Positions 7,823 to 15,813 are shown, counted from the stretch's first letter. The stretch: 39,353 nt of DNA from Acidobacteriota bacterium (GCA_021790655.1 JAJYGR010000205.1:1-39353), one strand, 5' to 3'. A program made the numbers and translations. Notes: generated by a model from the sequence alone, not told the origin.

Positions 7823-8212
7823 ATGTATCAGAACAAAGTCAACCTCATCGGCTTCTTAGGTGGCGACGCAGAAGTCCACACCGCCAACAACCGCAGCTTT
7901 ACCACGCTTTCCGTGGCCACCAAGTCCAGCTACAAGGACAAGAAGAGCGGCCAGTATGTCTCGCACACCGAGTGGCACCGTTGCATCGTCTTCGGCAAGC
8001 TCTCGGAGTTCGCCAAGACCCTCACCAAGGGCGCACATGTCCAGGTGGAAGGCGAGCTGCGCAGCCGGGAATACAACAGCAAGAAGACGGACGCCAAGCA
8101 GCGCGTCTGGGAAATTCGAGTCGATTCGATTTTGAAGCTCGACCGCGGCGAGAAGGCCGCCCCGGAAGAGACGGAGAACGATGAGTTCAACCCGGAGGAA
8201 GGGGCCGCGTAG
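7823..8212 (+). CDS. ssb: Single-stranded DNA-binding protein
   Basis: A 129-residue SSB with a complete OB fold: NKVNLIGFLGGDAEV, FTTLSVATKSSY, HTEWHRCIVFGKLSEFA and GAHVQVEGELRSREY. It coats single-stranded DNA, here most likely the incoming or displaced strand during conjugation. ATG 7823 is chosen because GGAG lies eight bases upstream and the OB fold begins at once; the track ORF runs too far upstream. The acidic C-terminal tip (DDDIPF type) by which housekeeping SSBs recruit partners is not present: the protein ends NPEEGAA. That suggests an element-borne SSB with a reduced partner set rather than the host's main copy. Confidence 0.93.
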   Translation: MYQNKVNLIGFLGGDAEVHTANNRSFTTLSVATKSSYKDKKSGQYVSHTEWHRCIVFGKLSEFAKTLTKGAHVQVEGELRSREYNSKKTDAKQRVWEIRVDSILKLDRGEKAAPEETENDEFNPEEGAA

Positions 8213-8259
8213 GCCCTTCCTCTTCAATCGTGGAAGCCTGGCTCCCCGCTGGGCTTCCA
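8195..8259 (+). terminator. Two tandem hairpins between ssb and virB11
   Basis: The first stem, GAGGAAGGG/CCCTTCCTC (8195-8203 with 8214-8222), spans the ssb stop codon and is extended by GCC/GGC with one bulged base. The second, TGGAAGCC/GGCTTCCA (8231-8238 with 8252-8259), is perfect. Neither has a strong run of T after it, so they may attenuate transcription, protect the ssb message 3' end or control virB11 translation rather than fully terminate. Confidence 0.5.
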
Positions 8260-8279
8260 TCTTCGTGAGGTTCCCGCTA

Positions 8280-9263
8280 ATGAGCTTCGAGTTGATCCTT
8301 CCATTCCTTCGCCCCATAGAGCCGCTGTTGCTCGACGATAGCATCAGCGAAATCATGGGCAATCCCGACGCTTCATGGTGGTACGAGCGCGACGGCATCG
8401 TGCGTTGCGAAGCATCCATCTCCTTCGACGCAGATAGGCTTCGCACTGGCCTCGAAGTCATCGCCAATCAACTTGGCAAGAAGCTGGACGAGGACAATCC
8501 CGTCTTGCACGCGCAGCTCCCGGACGGCAGTCGTCTCGCGGCGGTCATTCCTCCCGTTGTGCGCCCCGCTCCGGCGCTGACCATCCGGAAGTTCACCAGC
8601 CGCCATTACAAGGTCGATGACCTGATCGCTCACGGCACGCTGACGCGTCCTCTCGCTGACTTTCTTGAGGCGCAGATCCGCAGCGGAAAGACGCTGCTCA
8701 TCAGCGGCGGAACCGGTTCGGGTAAAACCACGCTCTTGCGAATACTGGCGAACGCCATCCCCGAACAGGAGCGCATCGTTGTCATCGAGGATACTTCCGA
8801 GCTTCACATCCAGAAGCCCAATATCCTGGCCGTGGAATGTCAGACCGATACCTTCAAAGCTGCCATCTCGTTTGATGATCTGCTGAAGTCCGCTCTCCGC
8901 TGGCGACCGGACCGGATCATCCTTGGCGAAGTCCGAGGAATCGAAGCGCGGACGTTGCTCGATTCGTTCAATACCGGGCACTCCGGCTCCCTCGCAACCA
9001 TCCATGCAAACTCGGCGGCAAAGGCGCTCCGCCGCTTCGCCAACCTCGTCCTCCGCAGCCACCAACAAACCACCTATGAGGACATTGAAGCCGAGATTGG
9101 CGAGGCGGTCGATTTCGTCGTCCACATCGAGCGGCAACCTGGTCGTCGCGTCATCCGCGAAGTCCTCCGGCTGGATAACTATGATCGACGCTCTCAGCAG
9201 TTCAAGATGGAGCACGTATTCAGAGCCGATGCTCAAACCTCAACGGAGGTAATGCCATGCTGA
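8280..9263 (+). CDS. virB11: VirB11/TrbB secretion ATPase
   Basis: A hexameric traffic ATPase at the cytoplasmic face of the channel that drives pilus assembly and substrate transfer. The 327-residue protein shows the N-terminal domain, then Walker A GGTGSGKT (143-150), the Asp box VIEDTSEL (168-175), Walker B RIILGEVRG (212-220) and the His box GHSGSLATIHAN (233-244). Length fits TrbB. I chose ATG 8280 (GAGG about nine bases upstream) over the track start, which lies inside ssb. The next gene starts within its last codons, so they are coupled. It is separated from the rest of the secretion genes by the toxin-antitoxin insertion and the structured gap. Confidence 0.95.
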   Translation: MSFELILPFLRPIEPLLLDDSISEIMGNPDASWWYERDGIVRCEASISFDADRLRTGLEVIANQLGKKLDEDNPVLHAQLPDGSRLAAVIPPVVRPAPALTIRKFTSRHYKVDDLIAHGTLTRPLADFLEAQIRSGKTLLISGGTGSGKTTLLRILANAIPEQERIVVIEDTSELHIQKPNILAVECQTDTFKAAISFDDLLKSALRWRPDRIILGEVRGIEARTLLDSFNTGHSGSLATIHANSAAKALRRFANLVLRSHQQTTYEDIEAEIGEAVDFVVHIERQPGRRVIREVLRLDNYDRRSQQFKMEHVFRADAQTSTEVMPC

Positions 9264-9616
9264 AACCCATCCCCAAACCAGAGTTTCCGAGCGACGAATC
9301 GGCCTACATTTTCGTCGCCCTTCGAGCTGGTGTAGACGCCGGTAAACTCACCCAAGAACTTGTCTCCCGACACCCCGATGATCTCAGTTCAGTGAAGCGT
9401 CTTGTGGACACCGCTTCGGCCTACCTCTGGCTTGCCGGAGGCGCACCCATTGCCGACGTTCTAACCGTGCTGGAAGTCCGCCATCGGTTCCACCTTTCCA
9501 GCGCCGATTGCCAAGTGTATGCCACCGAGATTCTCTGGGCTGCTCAACACCATATTGAGGCCACCAGACTGAACCGCATTCCAGACCGAAAGGAGCCCGA
9601 TCATGCCTTTGCTTGA
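9257..9616 (+). CDS. Small protein of unknown function, transfer region
   Basis: A 119-residue soluble, probably all-helical protein (ALRAGVDAGKLTQELVSRH; VKRLVDTASAYLWLAGGAP). I do not recognise a family, and no signal peptide, membrane segment or metal site is visible. Its ATG lies inside the last codons of virB11 and its end overlaps the next gene by 14 bases, so all three are translated as a coupled set. It probably assists transfer or element maintenance. Codon use resembles that of virB11. Confidence 0.75.
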   Translation: MLKPIPKPEFPSDESAYIFVALRAGVDAGKLTQELVSRHPDDLSSVKRLVDTASAYLWLAGGAPIADVLTVLEVRHRFHLSSADCQVYATEILWAAQHHIEATRLNRIPDRKEPDHAFA

Positions 9617-9923
9617 GATCGTCCAAACCACCCATGTCAACACCACCATCCGGCTTGATGAATCGACCGCGATTCAGGTCGATCAGTACGCCGCTTTCCT
9701 GCACGCTTCCGCCGACGAAGTCGTGGACAAAGCTCTGGCCTATGTCTTCGCCAAAGACCGCGACTTCCAGGAGTTCCTGCGGACCCCGGAAGCCGCTCAT
9801 GTTCGGCCAAGTCTTCGCGTTCGCCGGATGCAACAAAACGGCGTTGTTACGGGGCCTGTAAACAGCACCGTGCAGCCAGCCAAACCAATCGAGGCCGTCC
9901 ATGATTTACGCTCGCGCAGCTAA
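9603..9923 (+). CDS. Putative ribbon-helix-helix DNA-binding protein
   Basis: A 106-residue protein. Residues 12-50 (NTTIRLDESTAIQVDQYAAF, then SADEVVDKALAYVF) resemble a ribbon-helix-helix fold: a short beta strand with alternating residues, then two helices. The C-terminal half is basic (RPSLRVRRMQ) and probably unstructured. It overlaps the previous gene and ends just before the repeat-rich gap proposed as oriT. A relaxosome accessory protein or an autoregulator binding those repeats would fit. The fold call is by pattern only. Confidence 0.6.
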   Translation: MPLLEIVQTTHVNTTIRLDESTAIQVDQYAAFLHASADEVVDKALAYVFAKDRDFQEFLRTPEAAHVRPSLRVRRMQQNGVVTGPVNSTVQPAKPIEAVHDLRSRS

Positions 9924-9943
9924 TGGTATGGCTGTAGGTATCC

Positions 9944-9970
9944 CGTTCGGTGCTTCGCACCGGGTTTATT
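9944..9970 (+). terminator. Possible intrinsic terminator after the virB11 series
   Basis: CGGTGC-TTC-GCACCG (9948-9962), extended outward by G-U pairs, is followed by GGTTTATTTC. It lies 24 bases after the stop of the ribbon-helix-helix gene. The T run is broken, so termination may be partial. The hairpin could instead be part of the oriT structure. Confidence 0.45.
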
Positions 9971-10001
9971 TCGACACTCCACCCCTGAAAGGGTTGCGTT
10001 T

Positions 10002-10086
10002 GGAACCGTTTCGGTTCCATTTGGGATCGTGCAGAAACAACGGAGTTTATCGGCGCGGCGTTTGATTTTTGGTTCCATTCGGAACC
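10002..10086. other. Candidate origin of transfer (GGAACC inverted repeats)
   Basis: Two palindromes share one motif: GGAACCG-TTT-CGGTTCC (10002-10018) and GGTTCC-ATTC-GGAACC (10071-10086). The words GGTTCCATT occur in both. They lie in the only long gap between the transfer operons, directly upstream of the MobC-like gene, coupling protein and relaxase. Origins of transfer are usually in that place and carry inverted repeats near nic for relaxosome proteins. The same repeats could instead be operators repressing the mobC-virD4-traI operon. No known nic core was recognised. Confidence 0.45.
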
Positions 10087-10117
10087 ATGCTTGTCGAACC
10101 GATTTTGGAGGAAAACG

Positions 10118-10519
10118 ATGCCAACTGACTTGTTGCAATTCGAGACTCGGCTGCGGCAGAGCAAAGGCCGCGAAGCTCGCACGCAAAGCATTGCGACACG
10201 CTTCACGCCAGCCGAGGAACAGGTGTTATTGAAGACTGCGGAAGCGTGTGGGCAGAACCTGCGCGAGTGGGCGCGGGATGTGTTGCTGCGCGAAGCAAAA
10301 CAGTCAAGCGACTCCGCCAGTACCGGGGCATTGATGACGGAAATTGTCGGCTTGCAACTCTTTTTGACCGATGTTCTTCAGCCCGTGGCGTGTGGCGAGC
10401 AAATGAGTCCACACCAATATGAGGAATTGATGCGGCAGGTGAAGGCCAGCAAGCAGCAGGCTGCCCGCGAGGTCATCGCGCAGCACGTTGCCGACAATAA
10501 GGGGCAGACCCATGACTGA
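10118..10519 (+). CDS. MobC-like relaxosome accessory protein
   Basis: A 133-residue protein with an N-terminal segment (QSIATRFTPAEEQVLLKTAE, residues about 23-42, then LREWARDVLLREA) like the DNA-binding start of MobC/relaxosome ribbon-helix-helix proteins, which melt or bend oriT near nic so the relaxase can cut. The rest is helical and Gln/Ala-rich. ATG 10118 is supported by TGGAGGA five bases upstream. Its stop overlaps the start of virD4 (ATGACTGA), so the two are coupled. It is the first gene after the repeat-rich gap, as expected for an oriT-binding protein. Confidence 0.7.
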   Translation: MPTDLLQFETRLRQSKGREARTQSIATRFTPAEEQVLLKTAEACGQNLREWARDVLLREAKQSSDSASTGALMTEIVGLQLFLTDVLQPVACGEQMSPHQYEELMRQVKASKQQAAREVIAQHVADNKGQTHD

Positions 10520-12503
10520 ATCACACTGGGGAAGAAAAGAGAGCATTGTCTGGCCGCCGCACAATCCCATCTATACCTATGGCGCGGTCTTCCTCGCGTT
10601 GATTGCGACCGGAGTTTTTCTCTACCTGCACTTTACGTTTGCCCTCTCTCCGCTCCAGCAGTATTACCTGCCGGTCTACCTCAAAGCATCTATGGTTCCG
10701 AGCTTTCGCGCTTCAGCCAACTACCAGATGCTGCTGGTCTCAGATGGCAGAGGACATGCCTGGTATGCCACGGACAAGGATGTTGTTTCCGGCTCGACAC
10801 CACAGCCCGGTGGGAAGCGTTTGCCGCTGGCGTTGTCGGCTTCGGCGAAGCAAAATGGCATCGTCTATCTCTCCCGCAGCGTTCCCGCCAACTATCAAAA
10901 TAACTCGCTGCGAAGCTACCTGAAGCAGCAAATTTATGGTGGCGCTGGCGTTGTGGATATCTTCGAGCGGCCGCTGCTTTTCGGACTGCTGGCACTTCTC
11001 GCCCAGCTTCCGCTTTCCATTCTCAAAGACATTCGACGCCGCAAGCAAATGAAGTATGGACGCCGCCTGAAAGGGCCGATCCTTGTTACGCCGAAAGAGT
11101 TCAACAAGGCATTTGAGGGCACCGGCATCGGGATCAAGACGGATGGCTGCAAGGAGATGCTTCGCATTCCAATCCGTGCCGAGGACCAGCACTTCGAGAT
11201 CATCGGGGACACGGGCAGCGGGAAGACCACGATCATCATGCAGATGCTGCGGCAGATTCAGGCGCGTGGTCACTCCGCCATTCTTTATGACCCAGCCTGC
11301 GAGTTCATTGAGCGGTTCTACGATGAAAAGCGCGGCGACATTGTGCTCAACCCGTTGGACCGTCGTTGTCCGTACTGGGGGCCGTCGGAGGAACTGGTAC
11401 GGCGTGCGGAAGCACGCACCGTCGCGGCTTCGCTCTTTCAGCCGACGAGCGACAAAAAGGGCGAGTTCTTCATTGAAAGTCCGCAGAAAATCTTCGCGCA
11501 TTTACTGCTGGAGTTGCCGACCCCGCAACAATTGATCGAGTGGATGTCGCACCCGGAAGAGATCGACCGCCGCGTCAAGGGAACCGAACTTGCATCGTTG
11601 ATCGAGCCGTCCGCTCCGCAGCAGCGCTCTGGCGTGCTCGGCTCTCTGAGCCTGGTCGCCGATAGCTTTCGTCTATTGCCCAGGAAGGCCGAAGCCAAGA
11701 CCGAATGGACGGCGCGAGAATGGTCGGAGAAGCGGCAGGGGTGGATATTCATCACTTCCCAGCCCGCCGAGCGGGAAGCGCTTCGTCCGCTGCATAGTCT
11801 TTGGATCGACATGCTCGTTCTCCGGCTGCTCAGTTCGCCGAAGCCCGAACAGCATCCAGTCTGGTTTGTGCTGGACGAGCTGGCCAGCTTGCAGAAACTG
11901 CCGCAGCTCCATACTGCCATCACGGAAAACCGCAAGTCCCGCAACCCAATTGTTCTCGGCTTTCAGGGCAAAGCCCAGCTTGAGGTGATGTATGGGCATC
12001 TGGCGGAAGTCATGCTTTCGCAGCCTGCCACGAAGATTTTTCTGAAGACTGGGGAGCCGGATGCCGCCGAATGGGTCAGCTGCGCCATTGGCAAAGTAGA
12101 GATCGAACGCATGAAGGAAACGCACTACGACGGCAGCCGCAGCGGGCGCAACTTTGCGCTCGACCGGCAGACGGAGCCGCTCGTCCTTGATTCTGAAATC
12201 AGCGGACTGGAGCCGATGCACGCGTATCTGAAGCATGGGAATTACGTGGCGCAGTTTTCCTTTCCGAAGCTTGAAATTCCGCCAACGAAGGCAAAGTTTA
12301 TCGAACGCCTGGAAGACGACTACATCATCCGGCAACCGCGCAAGGAACAGCCTCCCACTGCAAAGACCGATGACCACCAGGTCACTGCCGTCCGAGTGGC
12401 GCAGGCGATTCCTGCCGAGGAACGGAAACGCCCGCAAGCCGTTGACAGGCCGGAAGCGGAGCCAGAGAAGCAAAAATCCTTCACGTTTGGTCCGAGGATT
12501 TGA
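10512..12503 (+). CDS. virD4: VirD4/TraG type IV coupling protein
   Basis: An inner-membrane hexameric ATPase that docks the relaxase-DNA complex to the secretion channel. The 663-residue product has two N-terminal membrane helices (about 20-42 and 152-172) around a periplasmic loop of about 110 residues, then the ATPase domain with Walker A GDTGSGKT (232-239) and Walker B WFVLDE (451-456). SQPAEREALRPL and the NPIVLGFQGKAQLEVMYG segment are also typical of the TraD/TrwB branch. The C-terminal tail is charged and disordered. ATG 10512 overlaps the mobC-like stop. It is followed after three bases by the relaxase, the same pairing as TrwB-TrwC. Confidence 0.95.
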   Translation: MTESHWGRKESIVWPPHNPIYTYGAVFLALIATGVFLYLHFTFALSPLQQYYLPVYLKASMVPSFRASANYQMLLVSDGRGHAWYATDKDVVSGSTPQPGGKRLPLALSASAKQNGIVYLSRSVPANYQNNSLRSYLKQQIYGGAGVVDIFERPLLFGLLALLAQLPLSILKDIRRRKQMKYGRRLKGPILVTPKEFNKAFEGTGIGIKTDGCKEMLRIPIRAEDQHFEIIGDTGSGKTTIIMQMLRQIQARGHSAILYDPACEFIERFYDEKRGDIVLNPLDRRCPYWGPSEELVRRAEARTVAASLFQPTSDKKGEFFIESPQKIFAHLLLELPTPQQLIEWMSHPEEIDRRVKGTELASLIEPSAPQQRSGVLGSLSLVADSFRLLPRKAEAKTEWTAREWSEKRQGWIFITSQPAEREALRPLHSLWIDMLVLRLLSSPKPEQHPVWFVLDELASLQKLPQLHTAITENRKSRNPIVLGFQGKAQLEVMYGHLAEVMLSQPATKIFLKTGEPDAAEWVSCAIGKVEIERMKETHYDGSRSGRNFALDRQTEPLVLDSEISGLEPMHAYLKHGNYVAQFSFPKLEIPPTKAKFIERLEDDYIIRQPRKEQPPTAKTDDHQVTAVRVAQAIPAEERKRPQAVDRPEAEPEKQKSFTFGPRI

Positions 12504-12506
12504 GCC

Positions 12507-15224
12507 ATGTTGACCATCTCGAAACCACTCTCCGCTGGCCAGGCGCAGAACTATCACCAGAAAGAGTTCACTGCTAAAGAGCAGAATTACTGGTCGCAGC
12601 GTGGTGTCATTGCCGGGCAGTGGCAAGGCCAGCTCGCTTCGCAATTCGGACTCACTGGAAATGTTTCCGCAGAGGACTTCGCGCGTTTGAGCCAGGGCAA
12701 GCATCCACAGACCGGCGAACAACTTGTCCGCCAGCGTGCCTCCTATGAATACCAGGATGCCGATGGCAAAACCATCAAGGCAATGGAGCACCGGGCCGGA
12801 TGGGACGCGACTTTCTCCGCGCCGAAATCTGTTTCACTTACCGCGCTGGTTGGCGGGGATGACCGCGTGCGCGCAGCCCATCGGGAAAGCGTCCGCGTGG
12901 CTCTCGAACAACTGGAGCATTACACGCAGGCCCGCATTGGCGGGAACCATCCGCCGGAGACCACAGGCAAGTTTATCGCTGCAAAGTTTGAACATGATAC
13001 AGCCCGGCCCGTGGATGGTTATGTCGCGCCGCAACTCCATACCCATGCCGTTATCTTCAATCTCACAGAACGCGATGGAGGTCAGGCCCGCGCCGTCCAG
13101 CCGCAGAGTTTATTTCAATCGCAGCAGTTTGCCACGGCGGTCTACCAGTCGGAGTTGATGTACCGGCTTCGCCAGCTTGGTTATGAAATCACGCCCGGCA
13201 GAAGCGGCGCACCGGAGATCAAAGGCTACACGCAGGAATACCTCGACGCATCCAGCCCGCGCAGCCAGCAGATTCGGGAGTATCTCGAACGCACGGGCCG
13301 CACTGGCAAAGAGGCCGCCGAAATCGCCGCGCACTTCACACGCGACAGAAAAGAGATGCACTCGCCCGGTGAGGTCATGGCTGCCCATCGCAAGCTGGCC
13401 GCCGATTATGGACATCAGTCGGACGCTGTTGTCCGTGCCGCGAGAGAACGGTTGCATCAACAGACCCAATCCGTTCCACCAGAGCAGCGCGTTCGGGAGG
13501 CACTGACCTTCTCTCGTGACAAGAATTTCGAGCGCGAGGCCGTTATCGACGAACGCGCTTTGGTTCGCGACGCACTCCGTCGCGGCATGGGCGATGTGAC
13601 CTATCCACAGGTGCGCGCGAATCTCAACGCTCGCCTTGCTTCCGGTGAATTTCAGATTGTGGAGAGATCTCAAAGCCTGCCAGGCCGCCAGTTCACCACA
13701 GCAAAAACCATCGAGGCCGAACATGAGATTGTTCGGCGAATGCGCGAGGGACAGAAACAACTCAAGCCCGTGATGACCCGTTCTGAAGCCATCCAAGTGG
13801 CTGATCAGTATCCGCACCTCAACCACGCCCAGAAGAGCGTGGTCGAGGATGTTTTGAGTTCTCCCGACCGCATTCATGGAATTCAGGGAGTCGCCGGAGC
13901 AGGCAAGACGACTACTCTTGCCGTGCTGCGAGGTGCAGCCGAGGCCCAAGGCTATGAAGTCACAGGCCTCGCGCCAACCTCTCGCGCCGCGCGACAACTG
14001 AACGAAGCAGGCATCGAGGGTGGAACTCTGCAAGGTTTTCTTGCCCAATCAACGAAACCGGAGAATCAGGAGCAGAAGCATTTCTATTTTATTGATGAAT
14101 CCAGCCTCGCCAGCACCAACCAGATGCGCGAGTTCCTTGCACGCATTGGCCCGAACGACCGCGTGCTTTTGATTGGGGACATCCGTCAGCATCAGGGTGT
14201 CGAAGCTGGCCGCCCTTTTGAGCAATTGCAGGAGGCCGGAATGCGAACCGCCAAGCTCGATGAAATCATTCGCCAGAAAGACCCGGCACTGAAGTCTACG
14301 GTCGAACTGCTGGCGACGGGCCAGGTCTCCGCTGCGCTCGACGCACTGCAACAGCAGGGCCGTATCAAGGAGATTCCGAATGCAGAAGAACGCATCCGGG
14401 CCATTGCAAAAAGCTACGTTGAATCGCCAGAAAAGACCCTCATTGTTTCACCGGACAACGCATCCCGCCGCGAGTTGAATGTTGCCGTGCGGCAGGAATT
14501 GAAGTCCAACGGAGCCGTTGCCCAGGAAGACCATCCCATTCGCGTTCTCATCCAGCGCCAAGACATGACTGGCGCGGAACGCGCATGGGCCAGCCACTAC
14601 GAAATCAACGATGTGGTTCGCTATGCACGCGGCAGCAAGAATGCCGGAATCGAAGCTGGCTCCTACGGTACGGTCATCGCGATCAACGCATCGGCAAACC
14701 TGCTTACCGTTGAAAGAGCGTCCGTCGAACTCGCCACCTACGATCCGCGCCGACTGACCGGTGTCAGCGTGTACCGCGAAGTCGCACATGAATTTTCTGT
14801 TGGCGACCGCATTCAATTCACCGCGCCGGACAAGTCGCTGGGCGTCGCCAATCGCGACCTTGCCATCATCGAAGCCATCCATCCCGATGGTCGAATCACT
14901 GCACGACTCGACAACAATCGCCAGATCGAATTCAACGCCACTGAGCATCGCCACTTCGATCATGGCTACGCCGTCACCAGCCACAGTGCCCAGGGTCTGA
15001 CCGCCGAGCGTGTTCTCATCCATGCCGACACCAGCGTTCATCCCGACCTGCTCAATTCCCGCTTCGGTTATGTCTCCTTCTCCCGCGCCAGTCACGAAGC
15101 CACTCTCTTTACCAACGATGTTGCCAAACTCACCCCGCAACTCAGCGCCGATGTCAGCAAAACTTCCGCGATTGAAATCAACCAGGCCCCATCCGTCGCC
15201 CAGGGAATTGGAATCGGGCTGTGA
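12507..15224 (+). CDS. MobF relaxase-helicase (TrwC/TraI type)
   Basis: This 905-residue protein nicks oriT, stays covalently attached to the DNA and unwinds it. The N-terminal relaxase domain has candidate catalytic Tyr16 and Tyr28 and the metal-binding motif QLHTHAVIFN (His178 and His180). WDATFSAPKSVSL around residue 100 is a family signature. The C-terminal SF1 helicase shows Walker A GVAGAGKTTT (461-470), Walker B YFIDESS (527-533), then GDIRQHQGVEAG and the late helicase motif YAVTSHSAQGLTAERV. Length is close to TrwC (966 residues) and far shorter than F TraI. It is the last gene of the mobC-virD4-relaxase series. Confidence 0.96.
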   Translation: MLTISKPLSAGQAQNYHQKEFTAKEQNYWSQRGVIAGQWQGQLASQFGLTGNVSAEDFARLSQGKHPQTGEQLVRQRASYEYQDADGKTIKAMEHRAGWDATFSAPKSVSLTALVGGDDRVRAAHRESVRVALEQLEHYTQARIGGNHPPETTGKFIAAKFEHDTARPVDGYVAPQLHTHAVIFNLTERDGGQARAVQPQSLFQSQQFATAVYQSELMYRLRQLGYEITPGRSGAPEIKGYTQEYLDASSPRSQQIREYLERTGRTGKEAAEIAAHFTRDRKEMHSPGEVMAAHRKLAADYGHQSDAVVRAARERLHQQTQSVPPEQRVREALTFSRDKNFEREAVIDERALVRDALRRGMGDVTYPQVRANLNARLASGEFQIVERSQSLPGRQFTTAKTIEAEHEIVRRMREGQKQLKPVMTRSEAIQVADQYPHLNHAQKSVVEDVLSSPDRIHGIQGVAGAGKTTTLAVLRGAAEAQGYEVTGLAPTSRAARQLNEAGIEGGTLQGFLAQSTKPENQEQKHFYFIDESSLASTNQMREFLARIGPNDRVLLIGDIRQHQGVEAGRPFEQLQEAGMRTAKLDEIIRQKDPALKSTVELLATGQVSAALDALQQQGRIKEIPNAEERIRAIAKSYVESPEKTLIVSPDNASRRELNVAVRQELKSNGAVAQEDHPIRVLIQRQDMTGAERAWASHYEINDVVRYARGSKNAGIEAGSYGTVIAINASANLLTVERASVELATYDPRRLTGVSVYREVAHEFSVGDRIQFTAPDKSLGVANRDLAIIEAIHPDGRITARLDNNRQIEFNATEHRHFDHGYAVTSHSAQGLTAERVLIHADTSVHPDLLNSRFGYVSFSRASHEATLFTNDVAKLTPQLSADVSKTSAIEINQAPSVAQGIGIGL

Positions 15225-15246
15225 CAGATGCAGATGCCTGAGCGAG

Positions 15247-15429
15247 TTGGTCAAAGCGAGCTTCACGGACGGGTCGCAAGTGATAACTCGCTGCGTTATA
15301 GAAGCATCGGTTCTGGTTCCAATGGAAGACTCGCCACAACAGTTCATCGAATGTGCAATCTACCAAGCCAGATGGGTGAGGGCCATGGCTATGGGTCCAG
15401 CATCTGGCGGGCCTGTCCGTTTCTATTGA
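15247..15429 (+). CDS. Doubtful small ORF after the relaxase
   Basis: The gap 15225-15564 has no clear gene. One frame, open across the relaxase end, gives about 60 residues of balanced composition (VKASFTDGSQVITRCVIEAS... QFIECAIYQARWVRAMAMG) from a possible TTG start. It has no good ribosome site and matches no family I know. It could be a small real gene or the decayed start or end of something lost when the following toxin-antitoxin pair arrived. Confidence 0.22.
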   Translation: MVKASFTDGSQVITRCVIEASVLVPMEDSPQQFIECAIYQARWVRAMAMGPASGGPVRFY

Positions 15430-15504
15430 TATGCGAGCCGCTCATGGCGGTGCGGAATGTGGAAGACTCCCCGTCTCACAGGTTGCGGGTTACTTTGAAA
15501 AATA

Positions 15505-15537
15505 TTAGAACACTCTAAACCTATTATAATATTCTAA
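15505..15537 (+). promoter_or_regulatory. Promoter/operator of the second toxin-antitoxin pair
   Basis: An AT-rich island in GC-rich surroundings holds a perfect -10 hexamer TATAAT (15525-15530). It is flanked by the inverted words TTAGAA (15505-15510) and TTCTAA (15532-15537); TTAGA-ACAC-TCTAA (15505-15518) is also palindromic. This fits an operator overlapping the promoter, where antitoxin or complex binding would repress transcription. The -35 box is poorly matched. Confidence 0.45.
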
Positions 15538-15564
15538 GCTAGCTCAAGCTGGATGGAGGATGAG

Positions 15565-15813
15565 ATGCAGGAAATTGGAGCTTTCGAGGCGAAGAACACT
15601 CTAGGCGCATTACTCGACCGCGTTCAGGGTGGAGAAGAGATTCTAATAACTAGACACGGCAAGCCCGTGGCACGACTGATCCCTCACTCTGGCGGCATTG
15701 ACCGCGCTCAGGCGCTCGCGGCGGCAAAGCGCATCAGGGCACGGTCATCTCAATTCAAGGTGACGTTCGATTGGAACCTGATGAAGGAAGACCGCGATCA
15801 AGGCCGTCCATGA
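15565..15813 (+). CDS. Phd/YefM-type antitoxin
   Basis: An 82-residue antitoxin with the canonical pattern IGAFEAKNTLGALLDRVQGG, then ILITRHGKPVARLIP, which forms the Phd/YefM dimer that binds operator DNA. The C-terminal part (from about residue 50) is basic and then ends in the toxin-binding tail. ATG 15565 has GGAGG five bases upstream, so I prefer it to ATG 15553. The stop overlaps the toxin ATG (ATGA). Confidence 0.92.
   Translation: MQEIGAFEAKNTLGALLDRVQGGEEILITRHGKPVARLIPHSGGIDRAQALAAAKRIRARSSQFKVTFDWNLMKEDRDQGRP

Noticed and set aside
6400-8184. 594-residue plus-strand ORF
   Set aside because: It runs antisense to the PIN toxin and antitoxin and out of frame through ssb; composition is Arg/Ser-rich and no family is seen. 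It is a shadow of GC-rich DNA.
8373-9236. 287-residue minus-strand ORF
   Set aside because: It is the mirror of virB11; acidic, repetitive composition typical of antisense frames.
11673-12791. 372-residue minus-strand ORF
   Set aside because: It lies opposite the intact virD4 and relaxase genes, whose motifs are unambiguous, and has no recognisable domain.
13110-15347. Minus-strand ORFs opposite the relaxase (312 and 299 residues)
   Set aside because: Both are shadows of the MobF gene and contain no motif of their own.
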